A stretch of 64,000 nucleotides of DNA from Clostridium_AD estertheticum_D (GCF_018861295.1 NZ_JAHLDM010000004.1:62001-126000), one strand, 5' to 3'; shown: positions 8,791 through 17,761, numbered from the stretch's first letter. Numbers and translations: made by a program. The notes: generated by a model not told the origin, from the sequence alone.

Positions 8791-9266
8791 ATGGAAAAAT
8801 TTCACATTTTAATATGGAAGGACATGCTCATATGGTTGATGTTGGAGACAAGTCAGACACCCATCGCACTGCTGTTGCGAGTGGGCGTGTTCTAATGAAC
8901 CCGCATACACTTGAACACGGAATTATCGGCGATGCCCATGCTGGGAACTGGCACCGACAGGTCAGCCTGCTTGGCAGGGAAAGTGTCGAGCAATTGCAGG
9001 AGAAGATATCATTTCCTCTGTCAAATGGCGCTTTCGCCGAAAATATTCTGACGGAAGGCATCCTGCTTTATCAGATACCAGTTGGAACTAATCTTCGGAT
9101 AGGGCAGTCAATGTGTCAGATCACCCAAATTGGCAAGGAATGCCACAATGATTGCGCTATTCGCAAAGCTTGTGGGGACTGCGTCATGCCCCGAGAAGGC
9201 ATTTTTGCTAAGGTTTTGGAGCCAGGCTGGGTTTGCCCTGGAGATTTGCTATACATTGAGGAATAG
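8791..9266 (+). pseudogene. MoaC N-terminal stub fused to a MOSC-domain protein
   Basis: The 5' end is moaC: ATG 8791 after GGAGG begins a MoaC N-terminus, shifts frame by one missing base near 8803, then continues with EGHAHMVDVGDKSD and SGRVLMNPHTLE, the classic first ~35 residues of MoaC. At about 8910 the sequence jumps directly into a MOSC protein (HGIIGDAHAGNWHRQVSLLG … CHNDCAI … MPREGIFAKVL … PGDLLYIEE). The catalytic body of MoaC (~120 residues) and the MOSC N-terminus are missing. An internal deletion between neighbouring moaC and MOSC genes explains it. The MOSC part could still be translated from ATG 8814 (150 residues). With moaA broken too, cofactor synthesis from this locus looks compromised. 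Confidence 0.82.
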
Positions 9267-9497
9267 CTAGGGACTATAATATCCAATGAAAAAACGTTAT
9301 GAATTACAGGTTAGGACAGCAAAAGCATATAGTAATTCTCTAAGAACTAGTTCTAAAGATTATAAAAAAAAACAAAAGTATTAAAAAAGAAGAAGAACAA
9401 ATGTTTTCAGAAAAAGAAATTGATATAATCATATCGAATTGAATTAGACGATGTAATAGAAATATTAACAAAAGAGAATATTAAAGGGGGAATATTT

Positions 9498-10805
9498 ATG
9501 GAGGAACTAATTAAGAAAAAGAAAGGTAAAACAATTAGCTTAACTGGTGTATTATCAGCAGTATTTACAACTTCAATATTGGTAATAATACTACTAGCTG
9601 TAATTGAGGGAACAATTTCTGGTGTTATACTAAAGGCAATTACTAATTCTGATAAATCGTTATCTCTCATCCTATTTTGTATAATATCAAATATAATTAT
9701 AGAGATAGTACTTTTTGTTACTTTCACAGTATTTATGAAAAAAGCGGCTGATAATTTTGGAAATGTAGTTAATTCAATAAACTCTGGTGATTTGTCTGTT
9801 AGCATGAACTTAAAAGAAAATAAATTACTAAGTAGTATACAGGGGCATTTAAACTCCCTAACGGCAGAGATGCGAAAAATTATAGAAGGTACTTATAAAC
9901 TCACAAAAGCTATTGTTAATGCTTCTTTTAATATGACAGATAAAGTAGATCAAGCTATGAATTCAATAACAGAAATAGAAAAAACAATTGATCAAATTGC
10001 AATAGGTGCTTCAGAACAAGTATCCGAAACTCAAAAAAGCGTTGATAAGATAGGAAAACTATCGGATCATATAGTCTTGGTTAATAATAGTTATCGTGAT
10101 ATTATTCAAGAAACTGATAATGTAAATCAATTAAATAAAGAAGGTCTTTGCATTGTAGAAAAATTAAGAGAAAAATCTGATGATTATAATCTCTCTTCTG
10201 AAGAAATATTTGTAGCTGTAGAAAATCTTACAGCAACTCTTGAAAGTGTTGGACTATTTGTAACTGCCATACAAAACATTGCGGATCAGACTAATCTTTT
10301 AGCATTAAACGCTGCTATTGAAGCTGCAAGAGCAGGTGAAGTTGGTAAGGGATTTGCAGTGGTAGCTGATGAGATACGGAAGCTTGCGGAAGAAAGTAAA
10401 AATTCAACAGAAGAAATAAGCAGTTTGATGAACAATATTAAAAATGATTCTCAGCAAGCAATTAATGCAATGAGATCAATGCAAAATGTTTCAAAGGAGC
10501 AGCTTATAGCAGTTGACCAAACCGAAATTTCTTTTAGAAGAATTGCAGAGGCAATTGAATTAATTACATTAAAGATTAATGATACAAGTAATACAATAAG
10601 GAAAATGGAGACATTAAAGAGTGAATCTATAGCTAGTATAGAACATACAGCTAATGTATCTGAACAAACCGCAGCTGCTAGTGAAGAATTGGCTGCAAGT
10701 GTTGAAACACAGTTGAAAATCTTTGAAGAAATGTCAACATCAGCAGGAGAATTAAGTGATATAGCCAAAGATATGGATAATAGTTTGAAAAAATACAAAG
10801 TGTAA
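9498..10805 (+). CDS. Methyl-accepting chemotaxis protein without a large sensor domain
   Basis: 435 residues. Two hydrophobic segments (about residues 15-40 and 55-80) are separated by only ~20 residues, so there is no sizeable extracellular ligand domain. A short HAMP-like region follows, then a long coiled-coil signalling domain with the hairpin-tip signature QTNLLALNAAIEAARAGE around residue 270, which contacts CheA/CheW. The lack of a sensor domain suggests detection of membrane or intracellular state, or partnership with another sensor. Codon use is visibly more AT-rich than in the cofactor block, marking a boundary near 9.3 kb. No che genes are nearby. The 230 bp upstream carries only a 32-codon ORF and no recognisable gene. 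Confidence 0.93.
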   Translation: MEELIKKKKGKTISLTGVLSAVFTTSILVIILLAVIEGTISGVILKAITNSDKSLSLILFCIISNIIIEIVLFVTFTVFMKKAADNFGNVVNSINSGDLSVSMNLKENKLLSSIQGHLNSLTAEMRKIIEGTYKLTKAIVNASFNMTDKVDQAMNSITEIEKTIDQIAIGASEQVSETQKSVDKIGKLSDHIVLVNNSYRDIIQETDNVNQLNKEGLCIVEKLREKSDDYNLSSEEIFVAVENLTATLESVGLFVTAIQNIADQTNLLALNAAIEAARAGEVGKGFAVVADEIRKLAEESKNSTEEISSLMNNIKNDSQQAINAMRSMQNVSKEQLIAVDQTEISFRRIAEAIELITLKINDTSNTIRKMETLKSESIASIEHTANVSEQTAAASEELAASVETQLKIFEEMSTSAGELSDIAKDMDNSLKKYKV

Positions 10806-11088
10806 GTGTTAAGTAAGTCCTTTTATGAAACATATATTATAATATCGTATTTATTAAGTCTAAAAAAATAAAGATATTAAAATTCTCTAGATTAAAAAAA
10901 TCTTCCTTTTTCTGTCATTTCAATAAGAAAGTTAATAACTCAACTTTCGCAGATAAAAATCGACGCGAAAGCATTTATTTTGTAAGCGTAAAAGAATCGA
11001 CGCATAGCAGCAAGATAACTTAAGTGATAAAATAAACCCAACAGAAAAAATTATATTCTCTGTTGGATAAAACTTTATATAGAAATAA
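10806..11088. other. Non-coding AT-rich stretch with a probable IS66 terminal repeat
   Basis: No gene is seen. GTAAGCG at 10982 begins a ~22-bp segment ending in TCGACGC that resembles an IS66-family terminal inverted repeat, and the octamer ATCGACGC occurs again about 40 bp earlier. A 7-bp stem CTTTCGC/GCGAAAG flanks this. It probably marks the transposase-tail end of the IS remnant at 11089-11480; no matching opposite end was found. Confidence 0.45.
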
Positions 11089-11480
11089 TTATTTGCTAGT
11101 TTTAACGTGCAGTTCATCTGGAATATTCTTAGACCAAGGCATAAATTTTTCTAGTATGTCACTTTCCTTAACTTCTGTATTAGAAAGCCTATCAAACAAA
11201 TATACTAAATACTTTTCTACTACTAAGCCATTGGCTTTAGCCGTTTCAGTAATACTATAAAGTAATGCACTAGATTTTGCACCTTTTACTGTCTTTGAAA
11301 ACATCCAGTTTTTACTGCCGATTACAAATGGCTTTACATCTCTCTCAGCTGATTATTATCAATTTCTAAACAACCATTTGTTAGAAAAGTTCTCATATAA
11401 GGTAATAGCTTTTGGTCATAACCAAGCGCTTTAGCTGCTCCAATTTATATTTTCACTAGTATTCATATACTAAACCTCCC
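11089..11480 (-). mobile_element. IS66-family transposase (TnpC) remnant, internally deleted and frameshifted
   Basis: On the minus strand, 11304-11089 encodes 71 residues matching the C-terminus of IS66 TnpC (MFSKTVKGAKSSALLYS … ANGL … PWSKNIPDE). Just upstream, in a second frame, lies the typical block LLPYMRTFLTNGCLEIDNNQ (about 11425-11350). Above that a ribosome binding site and an 11-codon ORF ending at about 11440 look like the original start of the gene. Most of TnpC is therefore deleted, and a frameshift near 11350 splits the rest. It is not functional. It separates the two molybdoenzyme regions and hints that transposition or recombination moved one of them. Confidence 0.8.
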
Positions 11481-11605
11481 CTGTTAAAATTTTTAAGTTC
11501 ATATGCATTACGTTAAGAGTTCCTTAAGAATAAAGATATTTATTGTAGAACCTGTTTTGTAGCATCACTTTTGTTTTGATTACAAAAATATGATGATTGG
11601 TATAT

Positions 11606-11664
11606 AACGGTATACGTTAAAATCATAATTACGCGTGGTATACCATACGCTTTCGTGATATAAT
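11606..11664 (+). promoter_or_regulatory. Putative regulated promoter with two GGTATAC dyads, upstream of the second molybdoenzyme
   Basis: TATAAT at 11659-11664 is a perfect -10. The -35 position 17 bp upstream is occupied by the palindrome TGGTATACCA (11636-11645). Thirty bp further up, AACGGTATACGTT (11606-11618) repeats the same core with inverted AACG/CGTT arms. Two related dyads overlapping and flanking a weak -35 suggest a repressor- or activator-controlled promoter for 11812-14052. No cognate regulator can be named. Confidence 0.5.
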
Positions 11665-11811
11665 ATATGATTATGGTATGCTAGATCTTTGAATGAAATA
11701 CCCATAGACCCAATTGTAAAATATAGTGTGTGTTTTTATAAGTACAGAAAGAAAGCGAAATGAAAAAAATTGGCTGCTTGATGATTATTAATGAACAGAG
11801 GAGATGTGTTT

Positions 11812-14052
11812 GTGAATAAATTGGAAAAAACTAGTTGCGCTTTTTGTGGGTCACATTGTGGTCTAGAAATGGAGATCGAAAACAATCGGATAGTTAATGT
11901 GAGACCGGATCCGGACAATCCACGGACTAAGGGTTATTGCTGCCGAAAGGGAAGGAGTTCCAAATATTTTCAGAACAATACGGACCGCTTGAACTATCCG
12001 CTCAAACGAGTAGGTAAGGAATTTGTAAGGATCTCTTGGGAACAGGCATTTACTGAAATTGCGGAAAAGCTGTGCGAGATTTTGGACAAGTACGGGCCAA
12101 GGGCTGTGGGCAATGTGGGCGGCGCGGGAGCAGCAGTTCAAGGTGAAGGTCCCTATGTACAGACATTTATGAAGATGGTGGGGTCTCAATATTCTTTTAG
12201 CCCGACGGGTCTTGAGTTTATGGGACTTTTTTGGAACGTCGGCAAAATGATTGGGGATCAATCCCACTGGATTGAACCGGACGAACAACTCAATGAGGTC
12301 TTGGTCATGTGGGGGTGCAACTCATATGTCTCTCATCAGACTAACAATGCAAGGAGATTCACCCGCGAAATTTGTGAAGACCCCGACCGCATGTATATTG
12401 TGGTCGACCCTCGACTTTCCGAGACAGCGCGTATGGCCGACATGCATATTGCCTTGCGTCCCGGCACAGACGCTTTGCTGGTGCGTGCGATGATAACCCT
12501 TATCATACAGGAAGGATGGCAGCATCAGGAATATCTGGATAAGTGGGTCAGCGATTTCGACAAGGTAAAACCGTGGTTTACGAACTTCGACATCAAGGAA
12601 GCTTGCCGCGTTTGCGAGGTGCCGTACGAGCAAGTGCGAAAATTATGCAGGATTCTCACGACACGCAAATGGGGTGTGCATCAAGATCTCGGCATATTCA
12701 TGGGCCGTCACAATACTATGAGTACAAGTCTGCTATTTAATCTGATATGTGTTTGCGGAGTCATGTTTGTCTCGGGAGGTTCTATTGCATGGGGGGGATT
12801 TGCGTCTGTTGGTAATCACACTGATGATCAGGATCCTAAAATTTGGAGGACATTGGCAACCGGGTTTGCTCCGGTTACAGGCATTTTCCCGACAGCAGTT
12901 TTACCGGCAGAGATTATGAACGACAATCCAAACCGAATTCGTGCGTTGCTGATGTCAACGACTAATCCGGTACGCTCCTTCCCTGACTCAACAGCTCAAG
13001 GAGAAGCATATTCCAAGCTTGATCTGTTGGTTTGCAGCGATATATGCATGACGGAGACAGCGAAATATGCACATTACGTTCTTCCCGCAATGTCTGCCTA
13101 TGAGGCCTATGACTTTAGCGTTGTCCAGTGTACTTATCCGGAAATATATTGTATGTTGAAGCACCCTGTAGTTCAACCGGAGGGTGAGCGGATGGAGAGT
13201 GGGGAGATCTGGCTGAGGCTGGGCGATGCGATGGGATTTATTCCTACAATTCCAGATTCGCTGTACGAGACAGCGCGGAACAAGAGTCGCATGGAATACT
13301 TTGGAGAATTGATGGTGTATTTGCAGAATAACCCTGAATACATGCCTGCAGCGCCATTTATTATCGGGAAAACATTGGGCAAAGCCATGGGTTCTGCTCA
13401 CAAAGCCATGTTTTGGGGAGCATTAATGCTTGCACCACAAAGGTTTCAGGAAGAAGTTCCTGGTGCTGGCTTTAAACCTGGGCCTGCAATGATGGATGAC
13501 GTTTTCCAGGCTGTGTGCGACCATCCGGAAGGTGTGCTGGCTGCCGTAGAAGAACGCGAGAACAACTTCAAATATATAGTTAATGATGACAAAAAAATAC
13601 ATTTGTTTGTCGATGTTCTTGATGAATATATCAAGGACATCACACCTGAAAAAGAAGAGCAGGCGTTGATATTTCCGAAAGAGTATCCTCTTATCCTTAG
13701 CGCAGGCAGACATACGGACGGCGGACATAATGGCTTTATGCGCAATCCTGCTACCTATGAGTATCGTAATCCCTGTACGCTTGCCATCAATCCTGAAGAT
13801 GGTAAAAAGCTGGGGTTGAAAGATGGGCAGATGACCAGAGTCACGACGGAAGCTGGTTCGGTGGAGATCGAAGCACAGTTTACCTACCAAACAAGAAAGG
13901 GCTACGTACTTATTCCGCATCAGTTCGGTTTTGACTTTAACGGAAAAAGGTACGGTGTGGGGGTCAACACGCTGACCAGCGTCAAACATATAGATAAACT
14001 GACAGGTAACCCTATTTTGAGATATGTGCCCTGTAGAGTGGAAGCAATATAA
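11812..14052 (+). CDS. Molybdopterin-dependent oxidoreductase, full-length stand-alone paralogue
   Basis: 746 residues from GTG 11812, chosen because AGAGGAG ends 9 bp before it; an ATG at 11791 would place that site inside the gene. The N-terminus carries a 4Fe-4S motif (CAFCGSHCGLEME … KGYCCRKGR), followed by the molybdopterin oxidoreductase domain with VDPRLSETARMADMH and a C-terminal dinucleotide-binding domain (SAGRHTDGG … MRNP). No twin-arginine or Sec signal is present, so it is cytoplasmic. It is clearly paralogous to the gene at 1-1775, yet no Fe-S partner genes follow it. It may share the upstream NuoF/NuoG-like subunits or use a soluble donor. Its reaction is unknown; dehydroxylase or hydratase activity is possible by family only. 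Confidence 0.93.
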   Translation: MNKLEKTSCAFCGSHCGLEMEIENNRIVNVRPDPDNPRTKGYCCRKGRSSKYFQNNTDRLNYPLKRVGKEFVRISWEQAFTEIAEKLCEILDKYGPRAVGNVGGAGAAVQGEGPYVQTFMKMVGSQYSFSPTGLEFMGLFWNVGKMIGDQSHWIEPDEQLNEVLVMWGCNSYVSHQTNNARRFTREICEDPDRMYIVVDPRLSETARMADMHIALRPGTDALLVRAMITLIIQEGWQHQEYLDKWVSDFDKVKPWFTNFDIKEACRVCEVPYEQVRKLCRILTTRKWGVHQDLGIFMGRHNTMSTSLLFNLICVCGVMFVSGGSIAWGGFASVGNHTDDQDPKIWRTLATGFAPVTGIFPTAVLPAEIMNDNPNRIRALLMSTTNPVRSFPDSTAQGEAYSKLDLLVCSDICMTETAKYAHYVLPAMSAYEAYDFSVVQCTYPEIYCMLKHPVVQPEGERMESGEIWLRLGDAMGFIPTIPDSLYETARNKSRMEYFGELMVYLQNNPEYMPAAPFIIGKTLGKAMGSAHKAMFWGALMLAPQRFQEEVPGAGFKPGPAMMDDVFQAVCDHPEGVLAAVEERENNFKYIVNDDKKIHLFVDVLDEYIKDITPEKEEQALIFPKEYPLILSAGRHTDGGHNGFMRNPATYEYRNPCTLAINPEDGKKLGLKDGQMTRVTTEAGSVEIEAQFTYQTRKGYVLIPHQFGFDFNGKRYGVGVNTLTSVKHIDKLTGNPILRYVPCRVEAI

Positions 14053-14381
14053 GATGGGAACGAAACATGTAGAAGAAATATGCTGAATCAATCGACAATT
14101 TGAGAATGATCTTCATAAAATACTTATATAATTAACAAAAATTAAATATGTATCTATATTTAAATGGTATCTTTTTTAATTTTTTCAATTACCATATTTA
14201 TGCATGAATTGGTATTGATATTTATGGTTTTTAATAAAAATGTAATCATCATATAAGTATATTTCCAGAAAGTCTTGTATCAAATTACCATTTGACTTTC
14301 TGAAAATATTTTAATGCAACAGTAGTGATATGTATTATATTAAACTTCTATATGTAGCATATTAGTTTTTAACTTGTTATG
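14053..14381. other. AT-rich intergenic region with a possible terminator hairpin
   Basis: 329 bp without a gene, between the ends of two converging genes. The inverted repeat CAGAAAGTC (14266-14274) / GACTTTCTG (14294-14302) has a 19-bp loop and is the best terminator candidate. TGGTA/TACCA arms near 14165-14195 are a second, weaker hairpin. Nothing else is seen. Confidence 0.4.
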
Positions 14382-14951
14382 TTAGTTGATACTATCTAAA
14401 CCATGTTCAACAAGTTGAGTGGAAAAATGGATCATTTCATCTTTAGTCATTTCACACCCAGATAGAAGCCAGTTTCGCCATAAAGTCAAAATACTATAAC
14501 TTAGATAAGCCGTAACCATGTTTTTATGTGAAGTATCAATATGTTTACCAGCAAAAAATTTTTCTGAACATTTTTCAGTTACAATATTTTGAACTTGTTC
14601 TGCAACAAAACGATAATTTTCACAACACAATAGTCTTTGATGAAGCGGTTGATCATCTGATAATAATTTTGAAAATGCCGTCATAAATTCTTGAATATCA
14701 ATAGAATTTTCACCTGAAGCTCCTTGATTTAGTATATCTATCAGATCGTTTATGATCTCGTTCTGAAGTTCATACAGTATTTCATCTAAAGAATAATAGT
14801 GTAAATAGAATGTTTTTCGATTTATGCCAGATATAGTAGTTAAATCTTTAATCGTAATTTTGTTAAAATCCATTTCAATAATCATATTTTTAAAGGTATC
14901 CATTAGTAGTTTATGGGTGCGTTTATATCGTGCATCATTTTTGTTTATCAT
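14382..14951 (-). CDS. TetR/AcrR-family transcriptional regulator
   Basis: 189 residues with an N-terminal TetR helix-turn-helix (ITIKDLTTISGINRKTFYLHYYS, about residues 32-55) and a helical C-terminal ligand domain with no recognisable pocket motif. It is transcribed divergently from the carboxylesterase at 15111 with a 159-bp shared control region, the classical layout for a TetR repressor and its target. AAGGAG lies before ATG 14951. The inducer is not predictable, but an ester or acyl compound would fit the neighbour. Confidence 0.9.
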   Translation of the reverse strand: MINKNDARYKRTHKLLMDTFKNMIIEMDFNKITIKDLTTISGINRKTFYLHYYSLDEILYELQNEIINDLIDILNQGASGENSIDIQEFMTAFSKLLSDDQPLHQRLLCCENYRFVAEQVQNIVTEKCSEKFFAGKHIDTSHKNMVTAYLSYSILTLWRNWLLSGCEMTKDEMIHFSTQLVEHGLDSIN

Positions 14952-14990
14952 TAATTTTTCTCCTTTTATTTATATCTTGAAAGTTACGCC

Positions 14991-15075
14991 ACATATGAGT
15001 TATATTTGGTAATTGATATGAAGGACCATAAATATTATAATTCAAATCACAAGATAAGCAACACGTGAGTAATAT
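14991..15075. promoter_or_regulatory. Pair of 15-bp direct repeats in the TetR/esterase divergent region
   Basis: ACATATGAGTTATAT (14991-15005) and ACACGTGAGTAATAT (15061-15075) share 12 of 15 bases and lie on either side of the likely divergent promoters. They are candidates for the binding sites of the adjacent TetR regulator, although TetR proteins usually bind palindromes, so this is tentative. Confidence 0.35.
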
Positions 15076-15110
15076 ATTTCTTGGAATTTATAAATCAGGA
15101 GGAATTGAAA

Positions 15111-16592
15111 ATGGTAAATTTAGTTATTGAAACAAAAAATGGTAAAGTCGAGGGTTTTGAAGCATATGGAATGTATAAATGGTTTGGAATTCCTTATGCT
15201 AAGCCACCAGTTGGAGAATTACGTTTTAAGCGTTCAGTTCCTTGCGATAATTGGGATGGTATAAAGCAGACAAGCACCTTTGGAAATAGACCATATCAGT
15301 TTGCCACTATGGGGGGGATTGGTAAAGATATGAAGTCAGTTCCGGAAAGTGAAGATTGTCTTTATATAAATGTATGGGCTTCTAAGCAGGCAAAGAAATC
15401 CCCTGTGTTCGTATGGATTTATGGTGGAGCAAATACAGTTGGTGAAGGCTCTGATCCACAATATTTTGGTGAATCATTTACTAAGGATGGTATTATTTAT
15501 ATAAATTTTAATTATCGTGTAGGGCCACTCGGATTTTATAATTTTTCTATGTATGATGATAGCTTTGATTCAAATTGTGCAGTATCAGACATGATCAATG
15601 CATTGAAATGGGTGAAGGAAAATATTGAAGCTTTTGGTGGTGACCCTGACAACATTACGATTGCAGGAGAATCAGCAGGTGGGACAGCAGTATATTCTAT
15701 GCTTTCCGCTCCTAGTGCAAAAATTTTATTTAATAAAGCAATTGCACAAAGTGGTTTACCAGGAAATATATCCACACAAAAGAGTCAGGAACTTCAAATA
15801 GGATTGTTCCTTGAACAAATGAATATGAAAAGGGAAGAGATAAATAACCTAAAAAATATGCCAATAGAAAAAATGTATAGTTCATCTGAGTATGTTTGTC
15901 AAAAAAACTGTGTTTCATATCCGGGAATTTTGGTTCCAGGTCCAGTTATTGATGATTTAATCCCGATGAATCCATGGGAGGCAATGGAATCTGGAAGTGC
16001 GGATGGTGTAGATGTTGTTTTTGGTACATGCCATGATGAAGGAAGTTTATTTTATGAAGCGAAGATGTTTCCAACAAGCTGGAAGCAAGTTGAAAAAATG
16101 CTAGTGCTTAGTGAATGCTCGGAAAAGTTAGAAACTTTAATGAATTTATATTCTGGTAAAAGTGAAAAGCAGGCAATGATGGAGCTTGGTAGAGACAGAG
16201 CGTTCTGGGCAGATCATATTAAATGTGTAAATGCACAGTGTACTCATGGAAAGGCATATGAATACCGCTTTGATTTTACAACCGTGTTATTGAAAGTAAA
16301 CGGATTCAATGCAATGCATAGTTCTGATATAGGGCCAGCATTGGATACCTATGTAGGAAATTTTAATGAGCAGACACCGAAGGAAAGAATTGATAGAATT
16401 CATAAATATATGCATGGTTCCTGGGTGAATTTTGCTAAGAATGGTGACCCAAATGGAACAATTCCTATACTATGGGAGCCTTATACAGATGAAAAAAGAA
16501 CAACATTTATTTTTAATGATGAATGTTCTGTTGAATATAACCCGAGTTATGAAGCATTTGAAGTATGGAAAGATATTAAATTATATAATTAA
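15111..16592 (+). CDS. Type-B carboxylesterase
   Basis: 493 residues from ATG 15111, which follows CAGGAGG; an in-frame TTG at 15081 precedes that site and is rejected. Family motifs: EDCLYINVW near residue 85, YGGAN oxyanion region, and the nucleophile elbow GESAGG with Ser188. No signal peptide is evident, so it is probably cytoplasmic. Type-B carboxylesterases hydrolyse esters of short acids, aryl esters and some carbamates. It is probably repressed by the divergent TetR regulator. It is slightly shorter than secreted fungal relatives but typical of bacterial ones. Confidence 0.93.
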   Translation: MVNLVIETKNGKVEGFEAYGMYKWFGIPYAKPPVGELRFKRSVPCDNWDGIKQTSTFGNRPYQFATMGGIGKDMKSVPESEDCLYINVWASKQAKKSPVFVWIYGGANTVGEGSDPQYFGESFTKDGIIYINFNYRVGPLGFYNFSMYDDSFDSNCAVSDMINALKWVKENIEAFGGDPDNITIAGESAGGTAVYSMLSAPSAKILFNKAIAQSGLPGNISTQKSQELQIGLFLEQMNMKREEINNLKNMPIEKMYSSSEYVCQKNCVSYPGILVPGPVIDDLIPMNPWEAMESGSADGVDVVFGTCHDEGSLFYEAKMFPTSWKQVEKMLVLSECSEKLETLMNLYSGKSEKQAMMELGRDRAFWADHIKCVNAQCTHGKAYEYRFDFTTVLLKVNGFNAMHSSDIGPALDTYVGNFNEQTPKERIDRIHKYMHGSWVNFAKNGDPNGTIPILWEPYTDEKRTTFIFNDECSVEYNPSYEAFEVWKDIKLYN

Positions 16593-16661
16593 GTAATTGA
16601 TAAAAATCAGTATAAACGTTCTACGTATTCGACTATCCCTGTTTTGGTTATTTATGGAAAT

Positions 16662-16717
16662 ACTTTCATTTCAGTTGTTACATAATGCATAAATGAAAGT
16701 GAAGTTGTGCATTATGT
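16662..16717. repeat. Interleaved inverted repeats (a-b-a'-b') downstream of the esterase
   Basis: ACTTTCATTT (16662-16671) pairs perfectly with AAATGAAAGT (16691-16700), and ACATAATGCA (16680-16689) pairs perfectly with TGCATTATGT (16708-16717). The order a, b, a', b' allows either of two exclusive hairpins or an H-type pseudoknot. It could be the terminator of the esterase or an element end. The rest of 16593-16883 is AT-rich and shows no gene. Confidence 0.55.
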
Positions 16718-16883
16718 TACATAAATTTAAATATTGGTTATTGAGTAATATATACTCTGAATTATATAATTTGAGCATATAAAAATAAGTACAAGTAAAA
16801 ACTAATACTGCCTTCAATTCTTAATTTAAAAACAACAAATAAAACCAGCTATTAGCTCTACATCTTCTTTTGGATTTTCACTT

Positions 16884-17257
16884 CCAAGAGGAGCCTAGTT
16901 CTTTAACTAGTTGTATTTCTTGCGTCTTTCTTTTCTTGTTTGGATGGGGCTGCCACTGATTCTCTAATTTGGCGATGCTTACTGCTTGCTCATAAATAAT
17001 CATATTTTTTTAGCGGGTATATAAGTATCGACTTTTTTATTAGTTTTTAATGTATTCGTTACAGATCTTGAAATAAAACCCCTATCATTGATAAGAATAT
17101 CGCCCTCTTTTATAGCTTTACTTTTCAGTAAAATATCTCTACTAAGCTCCATATCATGCGGTTTTATTGAATTAAAAGCTATTTCTTCAATAATTCCTCC
17201 ATCGTCCATTAGGCCTCTTAATGTTGCTAAAACTCCAATATTTTTTATCTTTAGCAT
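16884..17257 (-). mobile_element. DDE transposase remnant (C-terminal part)
   Basis: Minus-strand 17257-17000 reads 85 residues typical of a DDE transposase: GDILINDRGFISRSV and KVDTYIPAKK. After a break near 17000 another frame continues with WQPHPNKKRKTQEIQLV down to about 16890, the usual tail of such proteins. Start and N-terminus are missing and frames are broken, so it is inactive. It abuts the truncated hydrolase at 17262, which suggests that insertion followed by deletion removed the hydrolase 5' end. Family assignment beyond DDE is uncertain. Confidence 0.65.
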
Positions 17258-17261
17258 AATA

Positions 17262-17761
17262 GTATCTATTTAGCTTTAGAATTTTCATTTCCAACAGGAG
17301 TAGAAGATTGTTATAGTGCGCTAAAGTGGGTATACGCAAACGCAAACAATCTAAGAATTGATGCTAATAGAATAACGGTTGTAGGTGATAGTGCTGGTGG
17401 AGCACCTGCTGCAGCAGTAACTCAAATGGCACGTGATAGAAAACATTTTCCTGTTTGTTTTCAAATGTTATGTTATCCAGTAACAGATAGCAGACAAATA
17501 ACTAAATCAGTAGAAATGTTTATTGACACACCAATATGGAATTCACCTAGAAATGCAATGATATGGAATGTATATTTAAGAAATGGTGATAATGGAATAT
17601 GCTTCACCAATGCAAGAAAATCATTTAAAAATCTTCCAAGAGTTTATGTAGAAGTAGCTGAATTTGATCCATTAAGAGATGAAGGAAAAAATTATGCAGA
17701 TGCTTTAAAAGAAAATGGCATTGAAGTTGAATTTGTACAAACAAATAAGAATGTACTTTAA
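17262..17761 (+). pseudogene. Truncated alpha/beta hydrolase (HSL family)
   Basis: An open frame without a proper start runs from the transposase remnant: FSFPTGVEDCYSALKW, the nucleophile elbow GDSAGG, and MARDRKHFPVCFQML. It aligns along its length with the intact hydrolase at 20195-21142, for example FPFGVEDCYAAFEW and GDSAGG there. The first ~110 residues (including the HGG oxyanion motif) and the last ~40 (including the catalytic His region) are missing. It is a broken paralogue. Its stop overlaps the ATG of the next gene. Confidence 0.85.

Noticed and set aside
13423..14091. Antisense ORF (222 codons) opposite the second molybdoenzyme
   Set aside because: Shadow frame of a conserved gene; the same region of the paralogue gives a different antisense product, so there is no conservation of the reverse reading.
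16662..16717. Start of a CRISPR-like repeat array
   Set aside because: There are only two different inverted pairs, no regular spacer units and no cas genes anywhere in the window.
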